From: Cordia subcordata
Lineage: Eukaryota; Streptophyta; Magnoliopsida; Boraginales; Cordiaceae
Reading direction: 5' to 3'
Length of the DNA: 64,000 nt
NCBI GenBank assembly: GCA_028554755.1
Contig: JAPTOF010000004.1
Span: 19,276,001 to 19,340,000, forward strand
The position numbers were made by a program, and so were the translations under genes. The stretch's first letter is position 1. The number at the start of each line of letters is the position of its first letter. Below, one piece after another: positions 46,921-56,793 of the stretch. Below the pieces are notes generated by a model. That model was not told the DNA's origin, did no database searches, and was given only the letters and a program-made list of their open reading frames with translations.

Positions 46921-47319
46921 TTTGCCAAGAATTTGGTTGAGTCTTCCTCTTTAGAGCTCACGTTCATGCCTTTTTGCATAGACCACTTTCACCTAGGCCT
47001 AGGAAGCACTCCACCCACATTGTACGCATTTGAATTATCTTTGACTCATGGAGAGGGTGTGTTCTTAGCCCTTGATTATGAAAAGAAGGCCATGGGATGG
47101 TTAATTAGAGAGCAAGTAGGACATGATCTTTCGCGTTTGAGCATGCTTGCTTTCACATTCTCATACAAATAGTCATTTAACATTTTGGGTTGGGATCTTG
47201 AAAAAGGTGCACTGTGCATTCATTGCCCCAACCCTTAATGCATAACCTTTTTCCCTTTACCTTCTTCACTTTAATGATTATCCATCGATTTGTGCCACAT
47301 AACCTTAAATATGTGTTGC
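46921..47319 (+). other. Unknown fragment with a 79-residue frame
   Basis: A frame at 46933-47172 encodes LGLGSTPPTLYAFELSLTHG and then EKKAMGWLIREQVGHDLSRL. I do not recognise it, and it is not the usual end of Athila pol. It joins directly to the Athila 3' UTR at about 47320. Confidence 0.35.
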
Positions 47320-48843
47320 TCTAACATTGGCGCCCAGCTGAAGGCGTTAAATCCAGCGCTACTAAGAAGCACCCTAGGCTTGTTTATATTTTCCTTATTC
47401 TTCTTGTATCTACTTCTTTTTGGTTTTGTATGCAGTAGGTTAGTTTTCTTTCATTTATTCTTGCTTTGTATATGGTAGATTAAATTGCTTTTGTTATTCT
47501 TATTCTTTGATGGTTTAGGTTTTCTTGTGTTTGTTTGTATTCTTAGTAGGTTGGATTTTTGCTCCCTTACTTGTTCTTGCTCTTTTACATCATTGGTTTA
47601 GCAATCCTCTACGCCTTGCATACATTCTTGTTTATCTTTTTCAAATGGCAATGTGGACTTCTATTGTATTGACTACTAATCTCTTCTTTTCTTTTTTATG
47701 TATTAATGCTTTCCATAAAAGAAAGAGGCTACTAGATGATTGTTATGGACTACATGCAAACAAGGTTGTATCTCTCCATTTTTAACTTGTCTTTATCTAT
47801 CCCCTTCCATATTCCCAATACGTGTTTCATGAGCTTGCTTATTATGCTTGGATGCTATTTGCTCGAGGACAAAGAAAGTTTAGATTTAGGGGTATGGTTG
47901 GTCCTTTATTGTTTATATCATGTTTAAGGTAGATTTGCATAGCACGCCATGTTTTTGCTCAAAATGTGTTCAATTTTTTTTTGGCATGTTTTGAGTTGGT
48001 GCATCTCTATGTTAGTTGGAAAGTTGGCTTTTGCTATGGACTTAATTTATTGGAGAAGATGAAGGTGTATTGTGGGAAGTGAATGCAATATGGGGTATGA
48101 CCTAGACCTTGAAGAGAATCCTTCAAAAAACTATGGGAAGTAAGCACCTCTAAGAATGCACCTTGTAGTTACACAAAAACTTGGTTGGAAAAAGTATTTT
48201 TAAAGGGTTGTTGATACGAGTGTCCCTTCCTTGATTGGTTTTTAATGTGCCTTAGCCCCTTATTTTTCTTTTCTTTTTGTTCTATATTATGTATTAAAAA
48301 AAAAGTGGAAAAAAAGAGGGAAAAATACAAAAATGAAAAACAATGAGAAAATAAGAAAAAGCCAAAAAGGCACCAAAAAGTTCAAAAATGAAGTTGTGAA
48401 TAAGGGTCAAGTAACACAATGTCAATTTGACACAAGTATTCCCTTTTGTTATTTGTTTGTGTTGTGAATAAGGCTCTTACATCGATTGTGAGCCATTGTG
48501 ATGTATTCTTCTCTTCCTTGTATTTTTGGGGCTAAGTGCATGTTGAGAAGCCATGTTAATTGATAGGGCACGAAGTATCAACATCTCAGGTGAGTGAGTT
48601 GAAATCCTAAGTTTGTGCCAGTTCTAACTACTTGGTAACTTCCCAAGAGTTGCGAGACCACTTGTGATTAAGAGAAGGATTTGAAAAAGGCTAAGGAAGT
48701 TCTTACATGAAAGGAATAACCCCTTATAGCCCTTGGAGACGAAAAGATAGCAAGTCAGTGCACTAGTAACTCTTTGCAAAGCATGAGGATTGACTTTGGT
48801 TTAGGCTTGCTTGAGAACAAATAAGGGGAAGGTCTAGGGTTGT
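47320..48843 (+). other. Gypsy E 3' untranslated region
   Basis: Starts with 'ccagcgctactaagaagcac', the landmark that opens the 3' UTR of gypsies A, C and F. It then shows the 'acaaggttgtatct' phrase, the 'ctcgaggacaaagaaagttt' phrase, TAACACAATGTCA (about 48413) and AAATAAGGGGAAGG before the LTR. No pol sequence upstream. An antisense frame like those of A, C and F can be followed here but has a stop. Confidence 0.75.
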
Positions 48844-50431
48844 TAATGTGTGCGATTTTTGTATTTTTGTATATACTATTTTCATACACTTGCTAGGGTT
48901 TTTTTAGCATAATTGAGTGCACTTAAGGTTGCATTTGTGCACTTCTAGTCATATTTGTGCATATTAGTGTTAAAACGCCTAAATGCTACACTAAGTGTCT
49001 TATTTTGTGTCTTAGTTGCATTTTGAGAGAAGGTCTTGAGCTCAAATTGATGATGATTTAATGATGAAGCAATATCAAAGGTGTTTTGGGTCAGAAGAAA
49101 GCAAGAAAAGCGCATTAGAAGGTCGCCGAACAAAGAGAAGAGCATCTAAGCAAAACCGAGCACACAAGAAGTGAAATTTGGGCATTTCTGACCAAAGATA
49201 TTGCCCTTCATCCAAAGGCCGGTTGACTAGCCCTACTTCCAGCCTAGGTCAGAGAGCTCCTTATTTTTGATAGGACTCACTTGTTTTGGGGGTCAATAGA
49301 CCGACCCAGTCGCCGACTTTTGCAGCGAAAAGGCTACATTTAGGGTTTTTTGGCATATTTTGAAGGGAGGAACCCAATTTTTTCTTCAAACCCATTAACC
49401 TTAAACCTTTTCCCACTTCAATAAACACTCAAAACTACTATCTAAACCCTATGTCAAGCTAGGATTGAAGCTTATAACAAGATATTGAAGGTTTTTGCTT
49501 TGGACTTGAGTAAGGGTTTAAAGGAGAGTTCCTTATTTCTTTTCTTATTCTTGTATATATGCTTTGTAATTGAGTTAGATCTAGGGTTGATTGATGTTTT
49601 ATATTAGATTAGAGCTTTGAATAAAGGATTTGTAAATATCTTTGGCTCTTAATACATGTTGGTTTACATAAATCCATGGCATGATTCAATATGTCTATGT
49701 ATTGAAAATCAAGCATGTCTATATGTTGTTAAAATGCCTAAGTGAACTCGCATGTGTTAATTGTGCTTCAAATGCTTTTATCTACTTATATGGGTGATTT
49801 GATTGTGCTTAATTCATGGGTTTGCTTAGTAGAGTAGGCTTTATCTTTAAATCCAATTAATAGGTTACATGCTTTGCTTAGTCGAGCTTAGGTGCTAGCC
49901 CTTGGTTTTAAACCCAACCAAACAGATAGTTTAACCTAGATTACAGTATCTCTCACCCATGTGAGTGTTGGTTAATTGAGCCTTAATGTCACATAGTGTT
50001 TAGGTGCTAGTCCTTGGCTTTAAACCCAACCAAGAGGATAAGCTGTAAGTGTGGATTGCATAAGCTAGGAGGGATTGGCCCTTAACTTGAACCCAACTAA
50101 TGAGTTAAACCACTACTATTAGTTTAGAGACCCTCTAGTCAACATAATGGAAATAGCAGCAACATAATGGCAATAGCAGTCTCGAGCCTTAGATAAACTT
50201 AATCCGTTACCATAGCCTGAATCTAGTTACAACACAATTGCCTTAGGTTCCCTTCTTCTTTGTTAGGTTTCCTTCTTTAGCTTGGCACCCTTAAGTTCCT
50301 CCATAGCTTTGGTTTGTTTTCTTTTTCTCGAGCTCCCTTCACATCTTTTCGACACCCGCACTTGTACACACTATATTGCACGATCCGTACGCTTGCGGGT
50401 CTTTTAGAGCTTGCACTCAAAAGACGCACCA
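48844..50431 (+). repeat. Athila LTR (gypsy E, first unit)
   Basis: TAATGTGTGCG (TG changed to TA) ... GACGCACCA, about 1.59 kb. The palindrome patch is reduced (GGCCGGTTGAC at about 49220). It is followed by the linker AGTTCT and TGG, after which the primer site is lost and a second copy of the 3' UTR begins. Confidence 0.8.
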
Positions 50432-51651
50432 AGTTCTTGGATCAAAACTTAAACGACTATCAAGTTTTTTTTAGCATTAGTGCTTTTCACAAAAGATAGA
50501 AGCTAGTAGATCATTGGATTGTCTTTGGCATTTACGAACTATATGGAAACAAGGTTGTATCTATCCACCTTTTACTTGTCCTTATCTATCTCTCTCTGTA
50601 TTCCCTATATGTGTTTCATGTTGATTGCTTGTCGTGTGGCTTTATGATTTTTGCTTGAGGACAAGCAAAGTTTAGGATTGGGGGTATGGTTGCTCATTTA
50701 TTGTTTATATCATATATGGGATAGATTTGCTTGCCATATCTTATTTTTGCTTAAAATGTGTTCAAAATTTTCAATTTTTTACATATTTTAAGTTGGTTTA
50801 TCTCCACGTTGGTTGGAGAGTTGGCTTTTGCTATTGACTTAATTGATTGGAGAAGATAAGGGTGTATTATGGGGTGGGGAGTAAATGGAGTGTAGGGTAT
50901 GACCTAGACTTTGACGAGAATCCTTTTGAAAACTGTGGGGAGTGAGCATTTATAAGAATACACCTTGTAGTTTCCCCACAATTTGGTTAGAAAAAGTATT
51001 TTTATAGGGTTATTGATATGAGTGCCTATTCCTTGATTAGTTCTTTTAGTATGCCTTAGCCTCTTCTTTTTCCTTTCTTTTTGTTATATTTATGTATTGA
51101 GAAAAAGTGCAAAAAAAAATGAAAAATGCAAAAATAAAAAAAAAAGTGATGAAAAAAAAAGAGAAAAAGCCAAAAGGCAACAAAAAGATTGAAAAGTGAA
51201 ATTTGTTGAATAAGTGTCAAGTGACATAATGTCAAGTTGACACAAGTATCTCTATTGTTCTTTCATGTGTTGTGAATAAGGCTCTTACGTCAATGTGAGC
51301 CAATGTGATGTATCTTCTCTTCCTTGTATCTTTGGGGCTAAGTGCATATTGGGAGGCCATGTTAGTTGATAGAGCACGAAGTATCAACATCCTGAGTGCG
51401 TGAGTTGGAATCCTAAGTTTGTGATGGTTCTAGCTACTTGGTGATGTTCCCAAGAGGTGTGAGACCCCGTGTGATTGAAGGGAGGATCTGAAAAAGACTA
51501 GGGAAGCCCTTACATGAAAGGAATGACCCCTTGTACCTCTTGGACACGGAAAGATAGGAAGTCAATGCAATTGGCAACTCTTTGAAAAGCATGAAGATAG
51601 ACTCCATTTAGGCTTGGTTGAGGACAAACAAGGGGAAGGTTTGGGGGTGTT
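50432..51651 (+). other. Second copy of the gypsy E 3' UTR
   Basis: From about 50478 ('agcattagtgcttttcac') it runs parallel to 47702-48843 and ends in AGGTTTGGGGGTGT. It therefore forms an LTR-3'UTR-LTR unit with no coding region. The first 45 bases include 'actatcaagttttttttagc', which looks like another LTR end plus linker. Confidence 0.75.
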
Positions 51652-53312
51652 GATGTGTGTCATTTATGCGTGTTTGCATCTAGTTTTTGCATGCACATTT
51701 AAGGTGTCTAGAGTATAATTGAATACACTTAGTACAAAGTTTATGCATATTTGTTAATATTTGTACATAATGTATTTAGATGCATAAATGCTACACTAAG
51801 TGTTATATTCCATGTTTTAGGAGTGTTTTAGAAGGGTTCAAGCTTATGCGAGGAAGAAATGAGCTAACAGATGAAGACCAGAAGAAAAGGAATAAAGAAG
51901 TGGTCATTCTGATCCAGCCGGTCAACTTAGAAGAAGAGCCGGTCGACCGTCTAGGTCAACTGGCCGCTCCAGAGAATAAAGAATTTAAGTCGGTCGAGTT
52001 CTTCAAGGAGCCGGTCGACCTATTTAAGCCGGTAGAGTTCCTCAAGGAGCCGGTCGACCGGCTAGGTCGATCGGCCATTCCAAAGAGCATCATGATTGAA
52101 GCCAATCGAGTAAGAAAGAGGAGCCGGTCGACCGGCTGTGCGCTGAAGTTGTTTATAAATTACTCGTTTCAGCACATTTTCAGGAGAGGAACTTTTATTT
52201 CTTAAATCCTAATACACCCTAACCCTTTACTCACTTCACCAAACACCCTAAACCACCATCTCAACCCCATACCAAGCTAGGATTGAAGCATTAAACAAAG
52301 ATTTGAAGGATTTGTACGGATTTGGAAGCAAGAATTTAGGGAAGTTCTTCTTGTTCTTTCTCTATTTCTTGTAAATATGTTGCTAGATTAGGCTAGATTT
52401 AGGGTTGATTGTTGTTGTATATTAGATTAGCGCTTTGAATAATGGATTTGTGTAGATATTTGGCTCTTAATACATGTTTATTTACATAAATTTATGGCAT
52501 GATTCAATATGTTTATGTATTGGAAATCAAACATGTCTATGTGTTTGTCAAAGTGCCTAAGTGAATATGCATGTGTTATTTGTGCTTCAAATGCTCTTAT
52601 CTACTTATATGGGTGATGTGATTGTGCTTAATCTCATGGCTTTGCTTAGTAGAGTAGGCTTTAGCTTTAAATCCAGCTAATAGGTTACATGCTATGCTTA
52701 ATTGAGTTTAGGTGCTAGTCCTTGGGTTTAAGTCCAGCCAAGCGGATAAGTTAACCAAGACTAGAGTATCCCTCACCCACGTTAGTGTTGGTTAATCGAG
52801 CCTTAATGTCACGTAGTATTTAGGTGCTAGTCCTTGGCTTTAAATCCAGCCATGAGGATAAGTTCTAATCACAGATTGCGTAGGCTAGGAGGGATTAGCC
52901 CTTAGCTTTAAATCCAGCTAACGACTTAAACCACTAGTATTGGTTAAGAGAGCCCGAATCAATACAACGGCAATAGAAGTCCCAAGCCTTAGATAGACCT
53001 CATCCGTTACCATAGCCCAAGTCTAGCTGCAATGCAATCACCTTAGGTCCTCTTCTTCTGTGTTAGTTTTTCCTTCATTAGTTTGGCTCATTTAAGTTCC
53101 TCCATAGATTAGTTTTTATTTTCCTTTGTCTGAGCTCCCTTCCATCCTAAAGTAAGCACACACACGCACATAGCTAATTTGAGGCACTCAAGCACATAGA
53201 GACTAAACTAAGGTAGCCTCCCTGAGGAGACGATACCCACACTCGAATCCACTATACCACGAACGATCCGTAAGCTTGCGGGTATAAAACTCGATACAAA
53301 TTGCTCACATCA
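51652..53312 (+). repeat. Athila LTR (gypsy E, second unit)
   Basis: TGATGTGTGTC...CTCACATCA, 1.66 kb, preceded by a full polypurine tract. It has the strongest palindrome patch of the window: CCGGTCGACCG at 51939, GCCGGTCGACCGGC at 52049-52062, and AGCCGGTCGACCGGCT at 52132-52147. A 141-residue frame across it (51780-52205) is probably not a gene. It is followed by the linker AGTTTT and a tRNA-Asp complement. Confidence 0.85.
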
Positions 53313-53318
53313 AGTTTT

Positions 53319-53387
53319 TGGCGCCGTTGCCGAGGATTGAACCCGGGTCGCCCGCATGACAGGCAGGAATACTCACCACTATACTAC
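53319..53387 (-). tRNA. tRNA-Asp(GTC)-derived sequence lacking its first six bases
   Basis: On the plus strand TGGCGCCGTTGCC follows the LTR and six-base linker, as in an Athila primer site. The match to tRNA-Asp does not stop after 18 bases but continues through T arm, anticodon arm and D arm to tRNA base 7. On the minus strand the anticodon loop is CTGTCAT with anticodon GTC, and the sequence ends in CCA, which plant nuclear tRNA genes do not encode. It lacks the 5' half of the acceptor stem, so it cannot be an active tRNA gene. Confidence 0.8.
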
Positions 53388-53447
53388 CCTTCAATGGTCA
53401 AGAGGATAGGGGGGTCACAGGGAGGAAATGATTCCTCCTTCCCCACT
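53387..53447. repeat. 61-bp direct repeat, left copy
   Basis: 'ccttcaatggtcaagagg...' to '...cctccttccccac'. It recurs with about four changes at 56687-56747 in the same orientation. It includes the small hairpin GGAGGAA-ATGA-TTCCTCC (53421-53438). Confidence 0.85.
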
Positions 53448-53449
53448 GG

Positions 53450-53492
53450 CGCCCACTAATTCCTGGCATCAAGCAGGAATTGAGTAAGGGCG
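53450..53492. repeat. Two-stem hairpin a
   Basis: Outer stem CGCCC/GGGCG, inner stem AATTCCTG/CAGGAATT (8 of 8), right spacer GAGTAA. Confidence 0.85.
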
Positions 53493-53510
53493 TACTTTAG
53501 AGGGAGCCCC

Positions 53511-53548
53511 CCGACCGTTATTCCTGAAAGGGAATAGAGTAAGGTCGG
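53511..53548. repeat. Two-stem hairpin b
   Basis: Outer stem CCGACC/GGTCGG (6 of 6), inner stem TATTCC/GGAATA (6 of 6), left spacer GT, right spacer GAGTAA. Confidence 0.9.
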
Positions 53549-53580
53549 TACCTTTTGCGCTCCTTAGTTCCTAACGCACG

Positions 53581-53620
53581 CCCCCTCTTTCCCAGCATTC
53601 TGCTGGGAAAGAGTCAGGGG
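53581..53620. repeat. Two-stem hairpin c
   Basis: Outer stem CCCC/GGGG, inner stem CTTTCCCAGCA/TGCTGGGAAAG (11 of 11), right spacer related to GAGTCA. Confidence 0.85.
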
Positions 53621-54168
53621 TGGCGCTGCGTGTTCTATCTTAATTTGAAAAGAAAAAGTGCTCCAAAACCCAGATCGGTCCGTATGGAGCCACCTTCTTC
53701 ACCCCGGCGTGCCTACTTCCTAAGGTCCGTTGCTCCATGGCTTTTTGAGTGTCTTAACTGTTTTCTCAGCAGCTTCCCCGGGTGGGCGGAAGCACTTAGG
53801 GGGACTGCCACCGTGTCAGCCCCAGGCAACCAATCGCTAGCATGGGCCTTATTCGCGGTCTGCTTAGTAATGCTAGGATCGGTTAATAACAGCCGTCTTG
53901 TCACTAAGTCTCCTCTGAGTCCGGTGCAGCACATCCGAAAGGCCCAACGTTTTAGTTCCCTTGGTAGTTTTATTAATGAACATCTGCACAATCCTCAGAT
54001 TCAACTTAGCGTTTCTGTTATCACATACAGAAATATGAAAACGTCCTTAAAGCCGTCTTAAAGCCGTCTTAAAGCCCTTTTAAGGATCTTTATGAGAGTT
54101 TTGAGTCTGAGCTCCTTGTTTTTTTTATAGAACCCCAGACAAAAGGAGTTATAAACGTAGCTTTCCCG

Positions 54169-54208
54169 CCCCGTTATTCCATACGTTAGGAAGGAATAGA
54201 GTACGGGG
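54169..54208. repeat. Two-stem hairpin d
   Basis: Outer stem CCCCG/CGGGG, inner stem TATTCC/GGAATA, right spacer GAGTA. Confidence 0.85.
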
Positions 54209-54307
54209 TGTACCTTTTCCTGAGTTAGAGTTCTGAGTTCGAGTTAGGAGCTAGAGTTAGAACTCCCCCGAGAGGGATTGAGGGGGGTAACGTACTGCTT
54301 TCTCTTC

Positions 54308-54341
54308 CCCCCGTATTCCTGTAGGGAATAAAGTAAGGGGG
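54308..54341. repeat. Two-stem hairpin e
   Basis: Outer stem CCCCC/GGGGG, inner stem TATTCC/GGAATA, right spacer AAGTAA. Confidence 0.85.
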
Positions 54342-54428
54342 CTCGACCTTAGCCTTCAGCCTTGAGAACAAGACCTTGGCCTTTGGCCTTGAGAACATCC
54401 TTGGCCTTCGACCTTGAGAACAACTGGG

Positions 54429-54466
54429 CCTCCCGCTATTCCCTATCGGGAATAGGGTAAGGGAGG
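54429..54466. repeat. Two-stem hairpin f
   Basis: Outer stem CCTCCC/GGGAGG, inner stem TATTCCC/GGGAATA, right spacer GGGTAA. Confidence 0.9.
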
Positions 54467-54478
54467 TCATTATAGGGT

Positions 54479-54520
54479 CCCTCCCCTCTCGCAATTCCTG
54501 TAAGGATGGATAAGGGAGGG
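54479..54520. repeat. Two-stem hairpin g (weaker)
   Basis: Outer stem CCCTCCC/GGGAGGG (7 of 7), short inner stem TCCT/AGGA, right spacer ending GGATAA. Confidence 0.75.
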
Positions 54521-54741
54521 TCTCTTTTAATGGGGTTGGGAAAGGGGTTTTGTCTTGTTCAAGGACCTATAAAAGCTAGAATTACCCCTTTCCTAAACCC
54601 CCATGCTTAACACAAACACAACCCCAAGGGCCAAAGCACTGCTTTGGTCTACCACTGAACCGGATTTTGGATACTCCTTTTCCTTTCATAAATAAGATAA
54701 GAAAGAGATCGTTGCTTAGGAGGAAACTTGTGTTAGTATCT

Positions 54742-56521
54742 TGATGTCTTCTTACGAGTGCAAGTTTTAAAAGACCCGCAAGCGTACGGATCGTGCAATA
54801 CAGTGTTTACGAGTGCGGGTGTCGAACCACAAGGAGGCGTGAATATCGTGAATGTATCCTATGCTTGGTGTCCTAAAAGAGCTAAAAAGAAAGATCTAAA
54901 CTAAGTGTACTTTTTCTTGTGAAGGTTTGGATTGTCGGGAGCTCTAAATAAATGAAAGAAAACTAAACTATGAATAAAAACAAAAGGGACGCAGGTTGAT
55001 TAAGAAGAAACTAACAATTGGAAAGGGATTAGGGTGACTTGGAATTATGAACGGGTAACTCCATACTCAAATGCTATGGGATTAAGGGATGATGGCTAAC
55101 TATCAAAAGTGCTCTTAACTAGGTTGTTAGTTAGTGTCCTGATTTCCCCCTAGGACTCGGTGCGGGTTCGTCCCTAGGCGACGTCTCCTAGAGCTACGGC
55201 GTGGTCCTTATGACCTAGGGCCTCAAGAGGGACTAACTAACTTCCTAGGTGACTTAGAATGAACCTACCCTAGTACCTAAACCGTTGGCTGGGTTTAAAG
55301 CCAAGACCTAGTGTTGCTAAGGTCGACTAAATCTATCCCAAACCTATTGGCTGGATTTAAAGCCAAAGGAAACTCGACCTAGATTAGCCCTAAATTATAC
55401 TCGTCATTCTAAGATCACTACAGCAGGATTTGACTGACATTCATACACATGTGATATTGGAATTATGCTTGTTACTAGGCATGCAAATACGCATATAGAC
55501 ATGAATAAAAGCACTACCCACTTCATAACATCCATGTATAAACACATAGACATGAGTACAACATGGATTAGATGTGTTTAGTAAAAAACAAACTTCAATT
55601 AATATATATGTACTCATCTAGGTATTTTATCAAACACATAGACATGAATGAAAGAACACCCAATTAAGCAAAACAAATCAAAACATATATATATATATAT
55701 TCAGCCATCATATCCCATATCATAAGAGTATAAAATTAACCCATTACATAAGTTTAATCACCCTATACAAGCCTACTCAGACATAATAGAAAATAGAATG
55801 AAAGAGATATAACGAAACTCCCCTTTCATCCTAGCGATTTTAGAACACAGCTTGTAAACAATCTCGATTCCAAAGCGTTTGAATCCTCCAACGAAACTTG
55901 GTTCTTCGTGAAAAGTATGTGAAAAGGGTGTGCGAGGCGGCTAGGGAATAGGGTTAAGTGTGTGTGAGAATAGGTGTGAAGTGTGTGTCAAAACTCTCCC
56001 CTTTTTCTGCTCCGCATCGGGCTTTATTTATAGATTCGCGCATAGCCGATCGACCTTCACGGTCGACCGGCCTCTGGAGTACTCGACCGGCTTTCTTCAA
56101 GGGCTCTCTGGAGTGGCCGGTCGACCGGCTCTTGAAGGGGGGTCGTCCGGCTTTTCGACGAAGCTCTCTGGAGTGGCCGATCGACCTAGTCGGTCGACCG
56201 GCTATTCTTCCTTAGCGTCCGACTGACTTCCTTCATCCAATTTTTCATCATTTCAGCCTTTAGTCTTCTCCCTTAGACCCGTGCATGTCCTATCTTCATC
56301 ACCTTTCATTGTTCAATCTTTATCTTAACCCAAAGTCACCTGAATCATTGAAAATAAGCTATTAGTGTAGCATTTTATCTCTTAAACTCAATATGCACAT
56401 TTATTCACACTTCAGCCTATTCCTATCAAAAGTACTACACTAATGCATCATTATAAGCATTCAACACCTCTAAAGTATAAGTAAATGGCGATGCAAACAC
56501 ACACCAAATCATAACTCATCA
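54742..56521 (-). repeat. Solo Athila LTR with target duplication
   Basis: Minus strand TGATGAGTTATG...AGACATCA, 1.78 kb. It is flanked by TATCT at 54737-54741 and TATCT at 56522-56526, a perfect 5-bp duplication, with no internal element sequence on either side. This is the usual product of recombination between the two LTRs of one insertion. Palindrome patch at 56045-56215 with GCCGGTCGACCGGC (56116-56129) and CGGTCGACCG (56191-56200). It interrupts the GC-rich hairpin segment. Confidence 0.92.
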
Positions 56522-56646
56522 TATCTCTCTCCCCTAGGAGGGGAGTTCCTTTAGCTCCTCATACACCCGCCCCGGTTCATAAGGTTAGGGGCGGGGCATA
56601 CGAGGAAGAGAAAGGTACTCAACTCCCTAGAGTGAGTCTATCTCTC

Positions 56647-56686
56647 CGACCGTAAATTCTCGTCCTACGGGAATTGGATAAGGTCG
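56647..56686. repeat. Two-stem hairpin h
   Basis: Outer stem CGACC/GGTCG, inner stem AATTC/GAATT, right spacer GGATAA. Same design as hairpins a to g on the other side of the solo LTR. Confidence 0.85.
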
Positions 56687-56747
56687 CCCTTCAAGGGTCA
56701 AGAGGATAGGGGGGTCACAGGGGGGAAAGGATTCCTCCTTCCCCACT
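56687..56747. repeat. 61-bp direct repeat, right copy
   Basis: Same orientation as 53387-53447. The two copies lie at the two ends of the hairpin segment, each next to a tRNA-Asp sequence. Confidence 0.85.
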
Positions 56748-56793
56748 ATCAAGTCTTTTTGATAAACACTAAGTTTTTGTTTTATCAAAGTAG

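Larger units (their letters stand above)
53388..54741. other. GC-rich hairpin-bearing segment, left part (possible mitochondrial DNA)
   Basis: Base composition changes sharply from the AT-rich surroundings. It holds at least seven hairpins of one design, including 53450-53492, 53511-53548, 53581-53620, 54169-54208, 54308-54341, 54429-54466 and 54479-54520. Between them is about 450 bp with frames on both strands (53555-54061 plus; 53713-53991 minus) that look like plant mitochondrial spacer ORFs, though I cannot name them. It continues at 56522 beyond the solo LTR. Confidence 0.6.
56522..56793. other. GC-rich hairpin-bearing segment, right part
   Basis: Continuation of 53388-54741. Contains CTCCCC-TAGGA-GGGGAG (about 56530), a CGCCCC/GGGGCG hairpin (about 56568-56600), hairpin h (56647-56686), the second 61-bp repeat (56687-56747) and a short AT-rich part with TATCAA/TTGATA and TGATAAA/TTTATCA pairs just before the tRNA. 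Confidence 0.7.

Noticed and set aside
51780..52205. 141-residue frame over the LTR palindrome patch
   Set aside because: It lies wholly inside an LTR and is kept open by the repeated GTCGAC-type words; no sister LTR has the same frame (55958-56226 gives a different one).
53450..54520. Repeated short palindromes as a CRISPR array
   Set aside because: Spacing is irregular, outer stems differ from copy to copy, there are no uniform spacers, and the window is plant nuclear DNA.
54630..54680. tRNA-like stretch with 'ttcagtggtaga' on the minus strand
   Set aside because: Only a D-arm-like word and a CCAAAGCA/TGCTTTGG hairpin are present; no acceptor stem or T arm could be drawn.
55958..56226. 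Two overlapping frames of 85-88 residues in the solo LTR
   Set aside because: Same reason: G/C-rich palindromes lower the stop frequency. No domain seen.
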